DNA of 5,797 nucleotides from Bacteroidales bacterium (GTDB taxonomy: Bacteria > Bacteroidota > Bacteroidia > Bacteroidales > VadinHA17). The stretch is from assembly GCA_027451265.1 (NCBI GenBank), contig DAIDJT010000170.1, positions 1 through 5,797 on the forward strand, written 5' to 3'. Each line of letters begins with the position of its first letter. Positions within the stretch are counted from its first letter, which is position 1. Position numbers and translations under genes: made by a program. Below are positions 1 to 5,774 of the stretch, piece by piece. Under the pieces are notes generated by a model that saw only the letters and a list, made by a program, of their open reading frames with translations, searched no databases and was not told the origin of the DNA.

Positions 1-270
1 AGGAGGAAGATTATTAATCCCTCAAATACTCCAAACAATAAAATGGATTCCATTTTATAATCAGGTAGTCAAAACGATATACCAAATTACTTTTTTCCTT
101 TAAGAAATGCGTTGCCAATTATTAACAATTATTTGAAATATTCCATTTGAAATGACCCGGGTGTGCATTAATTGGTGGGCTGATTGCAATCCGAAGGGTG
201 GCGGATCACGGATTTCCATGGGTGAAGATTCGGGGTAGGAAGATTGCCTGGTCCGGAGCTGCAGCCCAAT
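1..270. other. Gene-free intergenic stretch, AT-rich then GC-richer
   Basis: I see no credible gene here. The first 150 bases or so are strongly AT-rich and contain a perfect inverted repeat at 38-58. From about 155 to 270 the composition becomes clearly GC-richer, closer to the coding DNA of the window, without a usable reading frame or an RNA fold I recognise. The stretch lies beyond the terminator of the tRNA-Pro gene. It could be the upstream region of a leftward gene outside the window or the tail of a rightward one; the sequence does not decide. Confidence 0.6.
38..58. repeat. Perfect AT-rich inverted repeat
   Basis: The ten bases at 38-47 (ataaaatgga) are the exact reverse complement of 49-58, with a single base between them. 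As RNA this would fold to a nine-pair stem with a three-base loop. No run of T follows directly on either strand, so it is a poor intrinsic terminator. A near-symmetric dyad of this kind could also be a protein-binding operator for a gene to the left of the window. The structure is seen; any function is a guess. Confidence 0.45.
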
Positions 271-308
271 AAAAATCCACCACCGGGAAACCGGTGGTGG
301 TCATTTTT
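271..308 (-). terminator. Strong intrinsic terminator after tRNA-Pro, bidirectional
   Basis: A perfect ten-pair GC-rich stem joins 277-286 (ccaccaccgg) to 291-300 around a four-base loop at 287-290 (GAAA on the plus strand). On the minus strand the stem is followed by T residues (complement of 271-275), as expected for a Rho-independent terminator. On the plus strand five T residues follow at 304-308, so it could also stop transcription from the left. It begins 14 bases past the 3' end of the tRNA gene, so it most likely ends that transcript. Confidence 0.88.
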
Positions 309-314
309 CTCCAG

Positions 315-387
315 TCGGGGTGAGAAGACTCGAACTTCCGGCCCCTACGTCCCGAACGTAGTACGCTACCAACTGCGCTACACCCCG
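315..387 (-). tRNA. tRNA-Pro, anticodon CGG
   Basis: The 73-base minus-strand sequence folds as a full cloverleaf. The seven-pair acceptor stem is CGGGGTG with CACCCCG; the D stem is GCGC with GCGT and the D loop contains GTTGG. The anticodon stem is CTACG with CGTAG around the loop TTCGGGA. The variable loop has five bases, and the T stem GGAAG/CTTCT encloses TTCGAGT. The anticodon CGG (complement of 352-354) reads the proline codon CCG. The C1-G72 pair, A73, and G at positions 35 to 37 agree with bacterial proline tRNAs. CCA is not encoded, since the bases after the discriminator are CTG, so it must be added by nucleotidyltransferase. A terminator follows directly. The nearest upstream gene ends 141 bases away, so it may have its own promoter. 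Confidence 0.97.
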
Positions 388-394
388 TTTTAAC

Positions 395-420
395 CTCCGT
401 ATCCGCCAGCCGGCGGAGAA
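395..420. repeat. 26-base imperfect palindromic repeat, copy 1
   Basis: This 26-base element begins ctccgtatc and ends ggcggagaa. It matches a second copy at 434-459 at 24 of 26 positions. It contains a perfect six-pair hairpin, tccgcc (402-407) with ggcgga (412-417) around agcc, and the outer ctccg and cggag can also pair. It sits eight bases upstream of the tRNA-Pro gene. Short GC-rich palindromes in otherwise AT-rich intergenic DNA resemble dispersed REP-like or small non-autonomous elements, but membership of such a family cannot be shown from this window alone. Confidence 0.7.
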
Positions 421-433
421 TGAGGTACTTTCT

Positions 434-459
434 CTCCGTATCAGCCAGCAGGCGGAGAA
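434..459. repeat. 26-base imperfect palindromic repeat, copy 2
   Basis: Second copy of the element at 395-420, in the same orientation, 13 bases further on. It differs by C to A at 443 and C to A at 450. The change at 443 breaks one pair of the inner stem, whereas copy 1 is fully paired; the change at 450 lies in the loop. Both copies keep the outer ctccg and cggag arms. If transcription of tRNA-Pro starts near 485, both repeats lie in its 5' leader. Confidence 0.68.
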
Positions 460-467
460 GGAGAACT

Positions 468-486
468 ACCTGAACAAAATTCAGGT
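468..486. promoter_or_regulatory. Seven-pair hairpin or dyad in the RR to tRNA gap
   Basis: The bases acctgaa at 468-474 pair perfectly with ttcaggt at 480-486 around a five-base loop. No T tract follows on the minus strand, so it is not a convincing terminator for the response regulator gene that ends at 529. It lies just downstream of the possible promoter element at 490-497, where a dyad could act as an operator or as the first hairpin of the tRNA leader. The fold is seen; the role is not. Confidence 0.35.
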
Positions 487-489
487 TCG

Positions 490-497
490 CAAAAATA
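490..497 (-). promoter_or_regulatory. Possible -7 promoter element for tRNA-Pro
   Basis: Read on the minus strand this is TATTTTTG, an exact match to the TAnnTTTG -7 element used by the main sigma factor of Bacteroidota. It lies about 100 bases upstream of the tRNA 5' end. There is no clear TTG or TTTG about 19 bases further upstream, so the -33 half is weak, and the surrounding DNA is T-rich enough for chance matches. It would place both 26-base repeats in a leader removed during tRNA maturation. Confidence 0.3.
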
Positions 498-528
498 ATA
501 AAATTTTTATCCTGAAGGAACTTTTTGA

Positions 529-918
529 CTATTTAAGAGTCAGCTCCGCAATCTTCCGGTGCAGGTCGTTGCTGCTCACCGGCTTGGGCAGGTAATCAGT
601 ACATCCTGCCTCCATGGCCCGCTTCCTGTCATCAGGGAACGCATACGCTGTGACTGCCACAATCGGCAGGGCAGAATAAGCATCCTCGGCACGCAGCCTG
701 CGAGTCAGCGAGAGACCGTCCTCATCACCCTTCAGGGAGATGTCCATAAGCACAAGATCAAATTGCCTACCGTGAATCTGATCCCATGCCTCCGCAGCTG
801 AATCGGCCACAGCCGTGTCAAACATGCCAGACAGCAGTTTGGTGAAATAGAGCTGGCTGTGCGGGTCATCCTCAACAATGAGGATAGCCATGCGCTTTGA
901 TGATGACGGGTCCTTCAT
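529..918 (-). CDS. Single-domain CheY-like response regulator (receiver only)
   Basis: A 129-residue protein that is one receiver domain and nothing else. It should accept a phosphoryl group from a histidine kinase or phosphotransfer protein in the cytoplasm and signal by protein contact. Visible motifs are the acidic pair D17-D18 in VEDD, the phospho-acceptor D59 in LVLMDIS, the switch residue T90 in VTAYA and the invariant lysine K112 in LPKP. The style resembles receivers at the C-terminus of hybrid kinases, but no kinase or DNA-binding domain is present. The ATG at 918 forms ATGA with the stop of the upstream DUF362 gene, which favours it over the internal Met10, since neither has a good Shine-Dalgarno site. 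No clear terminator follows. The receiver assignment is secure; its partner and output are unknown. Confidence 0.93.
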   Translation of the reverse strand: MKDPSSSKRMAILIVEDDPHSQLYFTKLLSGMFDTAVADSAAEAWDQIHGRQFDLVLMDISLKGDEDGLSLTRRLRAEDAYSALPIVAVTAYAFPDDRKRAMEAGCTDYLPKPVSSNDLHRKIAELTLK

Positions 919-2027
919 ATCCTGATCAGTTTGTAAGATAAAGATCCCAGTTTAATCTTCTCTCCGTGATGGAGCCCCGTGTTCCAGTCGGTGTTGCCGT
1001 GTGCAATCCGGAACTTGTCTGCCCCGCGGAGATCATTGTCTTTATCCTTCTCCCGCAAATGCCATGCCGCAGGTGCTTCCATCACCATATCGGCGCATGC
1101 CTTGTCCAGAGCCACAGGGTCTGTGGACGCTGCAATTCCTATATCCTCCACCAGCGGCATGTCATTGTGCCCCCAGCAGTCGCAGTCGGGGGAGACATCC
1201 ATTATGAAGTTGACATGCAAAGCTGGCTTGTCCTTCACCACAGCATAGGCATATTCGGCAATCTTTCTGCTCAGGGTGTCACCCCCGGAGCTCCACAGTA
1301 CCCTGGCAGCATCAAACTGGCAGACAGCCACGCACTGGCCGCAGCCCGTGCATTTGTCATTATCAATGAAAGCCTTGCGGTCATCACCCAGGTGAACGGC
1401 ATCATGCGCACAGTTGATGACACAGATGTTGCATCCTGTGCAGTTCTTTGGGCAGATGAACGGCGGGTTCCCCGAATGCTGGAAGAGTTTTCCTCCGACA
1501 GAAGCACAGCCCATCCCCAGGTTCTTTAGCGCACCGCCGAAACCGGTCTGTTCATGGCCCTTGAAGTGGCTGAGCGAGATTATAATGTCAGCATCGGCGA
1601 TGGCTGTGCCGATCATTGCTTTCAGCGTATATTCGAGGTTGACCTCTATCTCCCGGTAGTCAGTACCTTTGATGCCGTCGCCTATTACAACATGGCAACC
1701 TGCACTCAGCGGATTGTAACCGTTGGAGAATGCTGCGTCAAGGTGGTCCGGTCCATTGCTCCTTTCTCCGGAATAAAGGGTGTTGCAGTCGGTAAGGTAG
1801 GGTTTTCCGCCCTTCTCCTTCACCATGGCAGCCACCCGTGCTGCGAAGTTGGGCCTGAGGTATGCCAGGTTGCCCGGCTCGCCGAAATGGACCTTGATCG
1901 CGGTCATTTTCCGGTTGAAATCGATGTTATCAAATCCGGCAGCCTTCACCAGCCTTTCCAGCTTCTTCAGCAGGTTCAGCGATGAGGTGCTGTGCATATC
2001 GGTGAAATATACCTCAGAAGGTCCCAT
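915..2027 (-). CDS. DUF362 domain protein with two [4Fe-4S] ferredoxin motifs
   Basis: A 370-residue, apparently cytoplasmic protein with no signal peptide or membrane segment. The DUF362 signature runs from about residue 40, with KVHFGEPGN (45-53), DCNTLYSGER (80-89) and HFKGHEQTGFGGALKNLGMG (154-173), and resumes after residue 255 with STDPVALDKA (301-310). Between these parts lie two cysteine sets of the C-x2-C-x2-C-x3-C type, C196/C199/C202/C206 and C226/C229/C232/C236, which should bind two [4Fe-4S] clusters and suggest electron transfer. The proline that usually follows the last cysteine in ferredoxins is absent from both. Extra cysteines occur at 192, 282 and 284. The family's biochemical role is not established, so I assign none. 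The ATG lies 21 bases after the end of pfkA with no clear ribosome site, and the 3' end overlaps the response regulator by four bases. Confidence 0.9.
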   Translation of the reverse strand: MGPSEVYFTDMHSTSSLNLLKKLERLVKAAGFDNIDFNRKMTAIKVHFGEPGNLAYLRPNFAARVAAMVKEKGGKPYLTDCNTLYSGERSNGPDHLDAAFSNGYNPLSAGCHVVIGDGIKGTDYREIEVNLEYTLKAMIGTAIADADIIISLSHFKGHEQTGFGGALKNLGMGCASVGGKLFQHSGNPPFICPKNCTGCNICVINCAHDAVHLGDDRKAFIDNDKCTGCGQCVAVCQFDAARVLWSSGGDTLSRKIAEYAYAVVKDKPALHVNFIMDVSPDCDCWGHNDMPLVEDIGIAASTDPVALDKACADMVMEAPAAWHLREKDKDNDLRGADKFRIAHGNTDWNTGLHHGEKIKLGSLSYKLIRI

Positions 2028-2047
2028 CAGTTATAAAACGGTTTCCG

Positions 2048-3028
2048 TCAGACGTTAAGTATGTCAATAATGTCAACAAGGTGCTGGTTCAGTCCCTTAT
2101 GCTGTTTGACGGCTTTCCTGAAGGGAACCAGCACAATTTCGTCATTCTGCAGCCCTACCATTACGCTCTGCTGTCCGTCAAGGAGTGCCTCCACTGCCGC
2201 GTTGCCCAGTCTGCTGGCGTTTACGCGGTCAAGGGCTGACGGGGATCCTCCGCGCTGCAGGTGCCCCAGGACAGCCACTCTCACCTCGTAGCCCTTGAGC
2301 TGTGGTTTGAGTCTCTCTGCCAGAGCAATGGCACCGCCCTCCTCGTCGCCTTCGGCCACTATGATGATGTTGCTTGATTTCTTTCTTCTGTTGCCTGTCT
2401 CAATCATTTTGGAGATGTCACGGGCTTCACCTTTGATCTCCGGCATGATGATGGCTTCGGCTCCGCTGGCTATACCGCTGTACAATGCGATATGACCTGC
2501 CTCGGCCCCCATCACCTCAACAAAGAACATGCGGTTGAGGGCACTGGCCGTGTCACGGATCTTGTCAACAGCCTCCACCACGGTATTTAGCGCGGTGTCA
2601 TATCCTATTGTATAGTCAGTGCCGAAGATATCATTGTCTATCGTGCCGGGTACACCCACAAACGGAATGTCGAACTCTTCATTAAACAGGCTCGCTCCCT
2701 TGAATGAGCCGTCACCCCCTATCACAACTACTCCGTCAATCCCTGCCGCCCTGAGATTGTCATATGCAATCTTCCTCCCCTCGGGGGTGCGGAAAGCGTC
2801 GCAGCGTGCTGTCTTAAGTATGGTGCCGCCCCGCTGGATGGTGTCTGACACCGAATGCGCGTAAAGCGGTTTGAAATTGGCATTGATCATCCCCATGTAG
2901 CCGTGCCTGATGCCGACCACCTCAAGTCCGTTATATATTGCAGTGCGCGTCACAGCGCGAATGGCTGCATTCATTCCGGGAGCGTCTCCACCCGATGTGA
3001 GAACGCCTATCTTCTTAATTTTCCCCAT
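2048..3028 (-). CDS. pfkA: ATP-dependent 6-phosphofructokinase
   Basis: Phosphorylates fructose 6-phosphate to fructose 1,6-bisphosphate with ATP, the committed step of glycolysis, as a cytoplasmic homotetramer. The 326 residues are close to the usual bacterial length of about 320. Motifs are TSGGDAPGMNAAIR (11-24), GGTILKTAR (67-75), GGDGS (104-108), PGTIDND (127-133) with catalytic Asp131, and GHLQRGGSP (255-263). Glycine at position 107 of GGDGS points to ATP rather than pyrophosphate as donor. One departure stands out: the substrate-site motif normally written MGR reads MGA here, with Ala175. The ATG at 3028 is preceded by an AT-rich leader without a Shine-Dalgarno site, common in this phylum. 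pfkA follows ispH after 71 bases, with its own possible promoter, and likely leads the DUF362 and receiver genes. Confidence 0.96.
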   Translation of the reverse strand: MGKIKKIGVLTSGGDAPGMNAAIRAVTRTAIYNGLEVVGIRHGYMGMINANFKPLYAHSVSDTIQRGGTILKTARCDAFRTPEGRKIAYDNLRAAGIDGVVVIGGDGSFKGASLFNEEFDIPFVGVPGTIDNDIFGTDYTIGYDTALNTVVEAVDKIRDTASALNRMFFVEVMGAEAGHIALYSGIASGAEAIIMPEIKGEARDISKMIETGNRRKKSSNIIIVAEGDEEGGAIALAERLKPQLKGYEVRVAVLGHLQRGGSPSALDRVNASRLGNAAVEALLDGQQSVMVGLQNDEIVLVPFRKAVKQHKGLNQHLVDIIDILNV

Positions 3029-3052
3029 TGTAACTATTATTTATTGACGGTG

Positions 3053-3082
3053 CGAAATTACTACAATTTCATGCATTATCAA
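3053..3082 (-). promoter_or_regulatory. Possible Bacteroidota-type promoter of pfkA
   Basis: On the minus strand a TTG (complement of 3080-3082) is followed after 19 bases by TAATTTCG (complement of 3053-3060). The latter matches the Bacteroidota -7 element TAnnTTTG at all but one fixed position, and the spacing fits the -33/-7 arrangement. Transcription would begin about 18 bases before the pfkA start codon. The region is AT-rich, so chance agreement is possible. If real, pfkA and the two genes after it can be expressed independently of ispH. Confidence 0.35.
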
Positions 3083-3099
3083 TTTGGAAAGCAACAATA

Positions 3100-3975
3100 T
3101 CATATTGCGGCGATAAGGTCCGCAACTTCCTGTATCAGCCATCCCGGGGTTGAGGTGGCCCCGCATACTCCGGCACTGGCGGCATTATGAAACCATTCGC
3201 TGTTCAGCTCGCCGGGTGAAGAGATAAAGTGGGTGCGGGGATTCACCTTGAGGCATACCTCGAAGAGCATACGGCCGTTGGAACTGTTCCTGCCGCTCAC
3301 GAAGATGATCACATCATGCTTCATTGCGAACTCTTTCAGCCGCGGCTCGCGCCCCGATACCTGCCTGCAGATTGTGTTATGCACTTTCAGGTTGGAGGAT
3401 GAATGGTCAGATGTGACCTTTTCCATGTTGAGCCTGATGATCTCGGCCACCACCTCATACTGCACCTTGCTTTTGGTTGTCTGTGAGAAGAGAAAGACCG
3501 GTCTTGAATAGTCTATCCGGTGCAGGTCACCCTTGCCCGTCACAAGTATGCCCCGGGGTCCGGCTGCGCCCATCAGCCCGATGACCTCGGCATGACCTTC
3601 CTTGCCATAAATGACTATCTGTCCTTTCTCTGCACGTGACAGTTCGGCCACCTTCCTGATCTTCTCCTGCATGGAGTGCACTATGGGACAGGTGGCATCA
3701 ATTATTGTGATATTGTTCTCTGCAGCCTTTGCGTAGGTTGACGGGGGCTCTCCGTGCGCCCTGATCAGCACCTTGCAGTCATGCAGCTTTTCAAATTCTT
3801 CATACGTGATTGCCTTCAGACCGAGGCCGGTCAGCCGTGCCACCTCGATGTCATTGTGCACTATCTCACCGAGGCAAAAGACGGTTTCCCCCGCGCGGAG
3901 GGCCTCCTCTGCTATCATAACCGCATTCTGCACCCCGAAGCAGAATCCGGAACCCGGTTCCACATCAACTTTCAT
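3100..3975 (-). CDS. ispH: 4-hydroxy-3-methylbut-2-enyl diphosphate reductase
   Basis: Catalyses the last step of the MEP isoprenoid pathway, reducing HMBPP to isopentenyl and dimethylallyl diphosphate with a [4Fe-4S] cluster in the cytoplasm. The 291 residues fit the short bacterial form. The three cluster cysteines are in place: C12 in GSGFCFGV, C96 in DATCP and C203 in NTICRQ. Substrate-site motifs are VHN (39-41), RAHGEPP (72-78), GKEGHAEV (124-131), SQTT (164-167), SSNGR (231-235) and ATSTPGWLI (273-281), the last matching the family's STP motif. The ATG at 3975 overlaps the end of cmk by 11 bases and has AGGA at 3979-3982, three bases upstream, so translation is probably coupled to cmk. 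Electrons would come from a ferredoxin or flavodoxin not identified here. Confidence 0.97.
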   Translation of the reverse strand: MKVDVEPGSGFCFGVQNAVMIAEEALRAGETVFCLGEIVHNDIEVARLTGLGLKAITYEEFEKLHDCKVLIRAHGEPPSTYAKAAENNITIIDATCPIVHSMQEKIRKVAELSRAEKGQIVIYGKEGHAEVIGLMGAAGPRGILVTGKGDLHRIDYSRPVFLFSQTTKSKVQYEVVAEIIRLNMEKVTSDHSSSNLKVHNTICRQVSGREPRLKEFAMKHDVIIFVSGRNSSNGRMLFEVCLKVNPRTHFISSPGELNSEWFHNAASAGVCGATSTPGWLIQEVADLIAAI

Positions 3976-4669
3976 TAATCCTGTTTTTGTAAAGCTCCCT
4001 GAACCAGACCATCTGTTCTTCGGGAGTCATGTCACTGTTGTCAAGCACCACCGCATCATCAGCCCTGCGCAGAGGGCTGACCTGGCGCGATGAGTCAATC
4101 CGGTCACGATCATTTATATTTTTCCTCACCGCCTCAAGGTCGGCCGGCAACCCCTTGCTCACCAGTTCGAGGTACCTGCGCTGTGCCCTCACTTCAGGGC
4201 TGGCGGTCATAAATATCTTCAGCCTGGCACCAGGAAAGACCACGGTACCGATGTCACGGCCATCCATTACCACACCTCCGCCGGCGCCCATGGCCCTTTG
4301 CAGTTCCACCAGCCTGGCCCTGACGCCGGCAATGGTACTGACAGGGCTGACATTGTCCGAAACCTCCCGGTCACGTATCTCCCTCTCCACCTTCTCACCG
4401 TTCAGGTAAGTTGCAGAGAATCCCGTTTCGGGGTCAGGCCTGAATGTGATGTCAATACCGGGCAGCGCCTGCAGTATCCCGGCCTCATCGGCAATACCGT
4501 CTCCTGCCATTCCGCGCCTCAGGGCGAAGAGGGTCACGGCCCTGTACATTGCCCCGGAGTCGATATAAATATATCCCAGTTCCCTGGCTATCGCTTTCGC
4601 GAAAGTGCTCTTGCCGCATGACGAAAAGCCGTCAACGGTAATGATTATTTTTTTATTCTTCCTTGTCAT
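3965..4669 (-). CDS. cmk: Cytidylate kinase
   Basis: Transfers phosphate from ATP to CMP or dCMP, recycling pyrimidine monophosphates from RNA and lipid turnover. The 234 residues fit the bacterial Cmk length. The P-loop is GFSSCGKST (14-22), a variant of the E. coli GPSGAGKGT. The nucleotide-binding DSGAMYRA follows at 37-44, then MDGRDIGTVVFPGA (135-148) in the CMP site, and the arginine-rich DRDRIDSSR (187-195) with SPL and the ADDA stretch just after, all canonical. The ATG at 4669 follows the porQ stop by 13 bases and has AAGGAG just upstream. The 3' end overlaps ispH by 11 bases in another frame. porQ, cmk and ispH therefore look co-transcribed. Confidence 0.97.
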   Translation of the reverse strand: MTRKNKKIIITVDGFSSCGKSTFAKAIARELGYIYIDSGAMYRAVTLFALRRGMAGDGIADEAGILQALPGIDITFRPDPETGFSATYLNGEKVEREIRDREVSDNVSPVSTIAGVRARLVELQRAMGAGGGVVMDGRDIGTVVFPGARLKIFMTASPEVRAQRRYLELVSKGLPADLEAVRKNINDRDRIDSSRQVSPLRRADDAVVLDNSDMTPEEQMVWFRELYKNRINES

Positions 4670-4672
4670 TGT

Positions 4673-4678
4673 CTCCTT
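4673..4678 (-). promoter_or_regulatory. Shine-Dalgarno site of cmk
   Basis: The minus strand reads AAGGAG, a six-base Shine-Dalgarno match, three bases before the cmk ATG at 4669. It is the best ribosome site in the window; the other genes have weak or no match, as is usual in Bacteroidota. The spacing is short. It fixes the cmk start, because the site lies in the 13-base gap just after the porQ stop. Confidence 0.55.
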
Positions 4679-4682
4679 AAGG

Positions 4683-5774
4683 TTAGAACGAAACGCCGCC
4701 GTTATGGTTCACCGGGGGCTGTTTTTTAAATATGATTTCCGGTCTCAGTGTCACTGTAATATGGTTTGATCCCCCTGCGTGGTGGAAGGCGTCATGTGCA
4801 TACGCCAGCTCAAAGGCTTTCGTGCGTATGCCGAACCCTGCGGTAAACCCTGCCATGCCGGTGTGCTGTCCGGTGCGCATCTCAGCTCTGCGCTGGTAGT
4901 TCAGCCCTGTCCCTATCCAGAATGATTCTGACGGAAGAAGCTCAACGCCCAGCACCATGTGTCTGAGCACATCCTCACCGAAACCGCCGGCAGGTGTATC
5001 ATCTTCAGTATCGTACTCGTGGGTCAGGTCAGGCTTCTCAAGGTGTCTTAAGGTGAGTGAAAAGCTGAAGGGGGCGTGGGCAAGCCTCCTGGAGACTCCG
5101 GCGATTATCTCAAATGGGAGGGGCTCACCTCCGTTCCCGGTGTAACCGGTCAGTTGCAGTCCTGCATTGCGGATCACCAGCCCGGCATCCAGCAAAAGCC
5201 TGTCACTGTGCCAGGCAACACCGATATCTGCACAGAGGCCTGCTGAAAAATACCGTTCGAGGGTTGAGATGACCGGCTTGAGGTTGACACCCACGGTCAG
5301 GGATGAATCTATCTGCCATGACCAGATGATGTTAAAGGCGTATTCGGCCGCAGTGAAGTTCCCGGTGATATTACCCGCCTCGTCTGCCTCGGTGAATGTG
5401 CCGTAGGAAATAAAACTGACCCCGCCGGCAAATGTGCCCGCAACAGCTGTCTCATGAGCCCAGGAAGCATAGCCGTATTTTATTCCGGCCACCCATGTCG
5501 AGAAGCTGAGGGAGATGTCATTGTCCATTGTGCTGTTCAGCAGCGCCGGGTTGAAGTAAGGCAGGCTCAGGTCACTGCGGACAGACGAGACGGTAATGCC
5601 GCCTGTGGCATTGGCAAATGCTGAATGGCTAATGTTCAGGAATTCATATGTGTTGTCGCCTCCGGTCTGGCTCTTAAGAGGCGGACAGGTCGCAGCCATG
5701 AGAAGCAGTAGGGCGACAGCCCGGAGCCGCGGAGCAGCATAGGTGGGAAGCAGCCTGGGAGCCCTGTACTTCAT
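4683..5774 (-). CDS. porQ: Type IX secretion system outer-membrane protein PorQ
   Basis: PorQ is an outer-membrane beta-barrel of the type IX secretion system, working with PorU, PorV and PorZ in the complex that attaches secreted cargo to the cell surface. From the ATG at 5774 the protein has 363 residues, similar to the family. It opens with a basic stretch and a hydrophobic core (about 19-31, LRAVALLLLMAAT), a signal peptide for Sec export. The hallmark YEFLNISHSAFANATGG is at 43-59 and DLSLPYFNPALL at 68-79, followed by alternating polar and hydrophobic strands. The reading frame stays open to an in-frame TTG at 5795, but the ATG gives the more usual signal peptide, so I prefer it. The true start and promoter may lie at or beyond the window edge. 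cmk follows after 13 bases. Confidence 0.88.
   Translation of the reverse strand: MKYRAPRLLPTYAAPRLRAVALLLLMAATCPPLKSQTGGDNTYEFLNISHSAFANATGGITVSSVRSDLSLPYFNPALLNSTMDNDISLSFSTWVAGIKYGYASWAHETAVAGTFAGGVSFISYGTFTEADEAGNITGNFTAAEYAFNIIWSWQIDSSLTVGVNLKPVISTLERYFSAGLCADIGVAWHSDRLLLDAGLVIRNAGLQLTGYTGNGGEPLPFEIIAGVSRRLAHAPFSFSLTLRHLEKPDLTHEYDTEDDTPAGGFGEDVLRHMVLGVELLPSESFWIGTGLNYQRRAEMRTGQHTGMAGFTAGFGIRTKAFELAYAHDAFHHAGGSNHITVTLRPEIIFKKQPPVNHNGGVSF

Noticed and set aside
152..238. A 28-codon plus-strand reading frame starting at the ATG at 152.
   Set aside because: No ribosome site, no recognisable sequence in the translation, and such a length is expected by chance in this GC-richer patch.
395..459. 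CRISPR repeats.
   Set aside because: There are only two copies, the spacer is 13 bases, and no cas gene is near; the palindromic form fits a dispersed repeat better.
468..486. Terminator for the response regulator gene.
   Set aside because: The hairpin has only seven pairs, is moderately AT-rich, and lacks a T run on the minus strand.
966..1529. A 187-residue plus-strand frame, the longest rightward open frame.
   Set aside because: It lies wholly inside the DUF362 gene on the other strand, whose motifs are unmistakable; its translation shows no family signature.
5666..5774. A possible lipoprotein signal in PorQ (LMAATC near the end of the hydrophobic core).
   Set aside because: The residue before the cysteine is Thr, not Gly, Ala or Ser, and PorQ proteins are beta-barrels with ordinary signal peptides.
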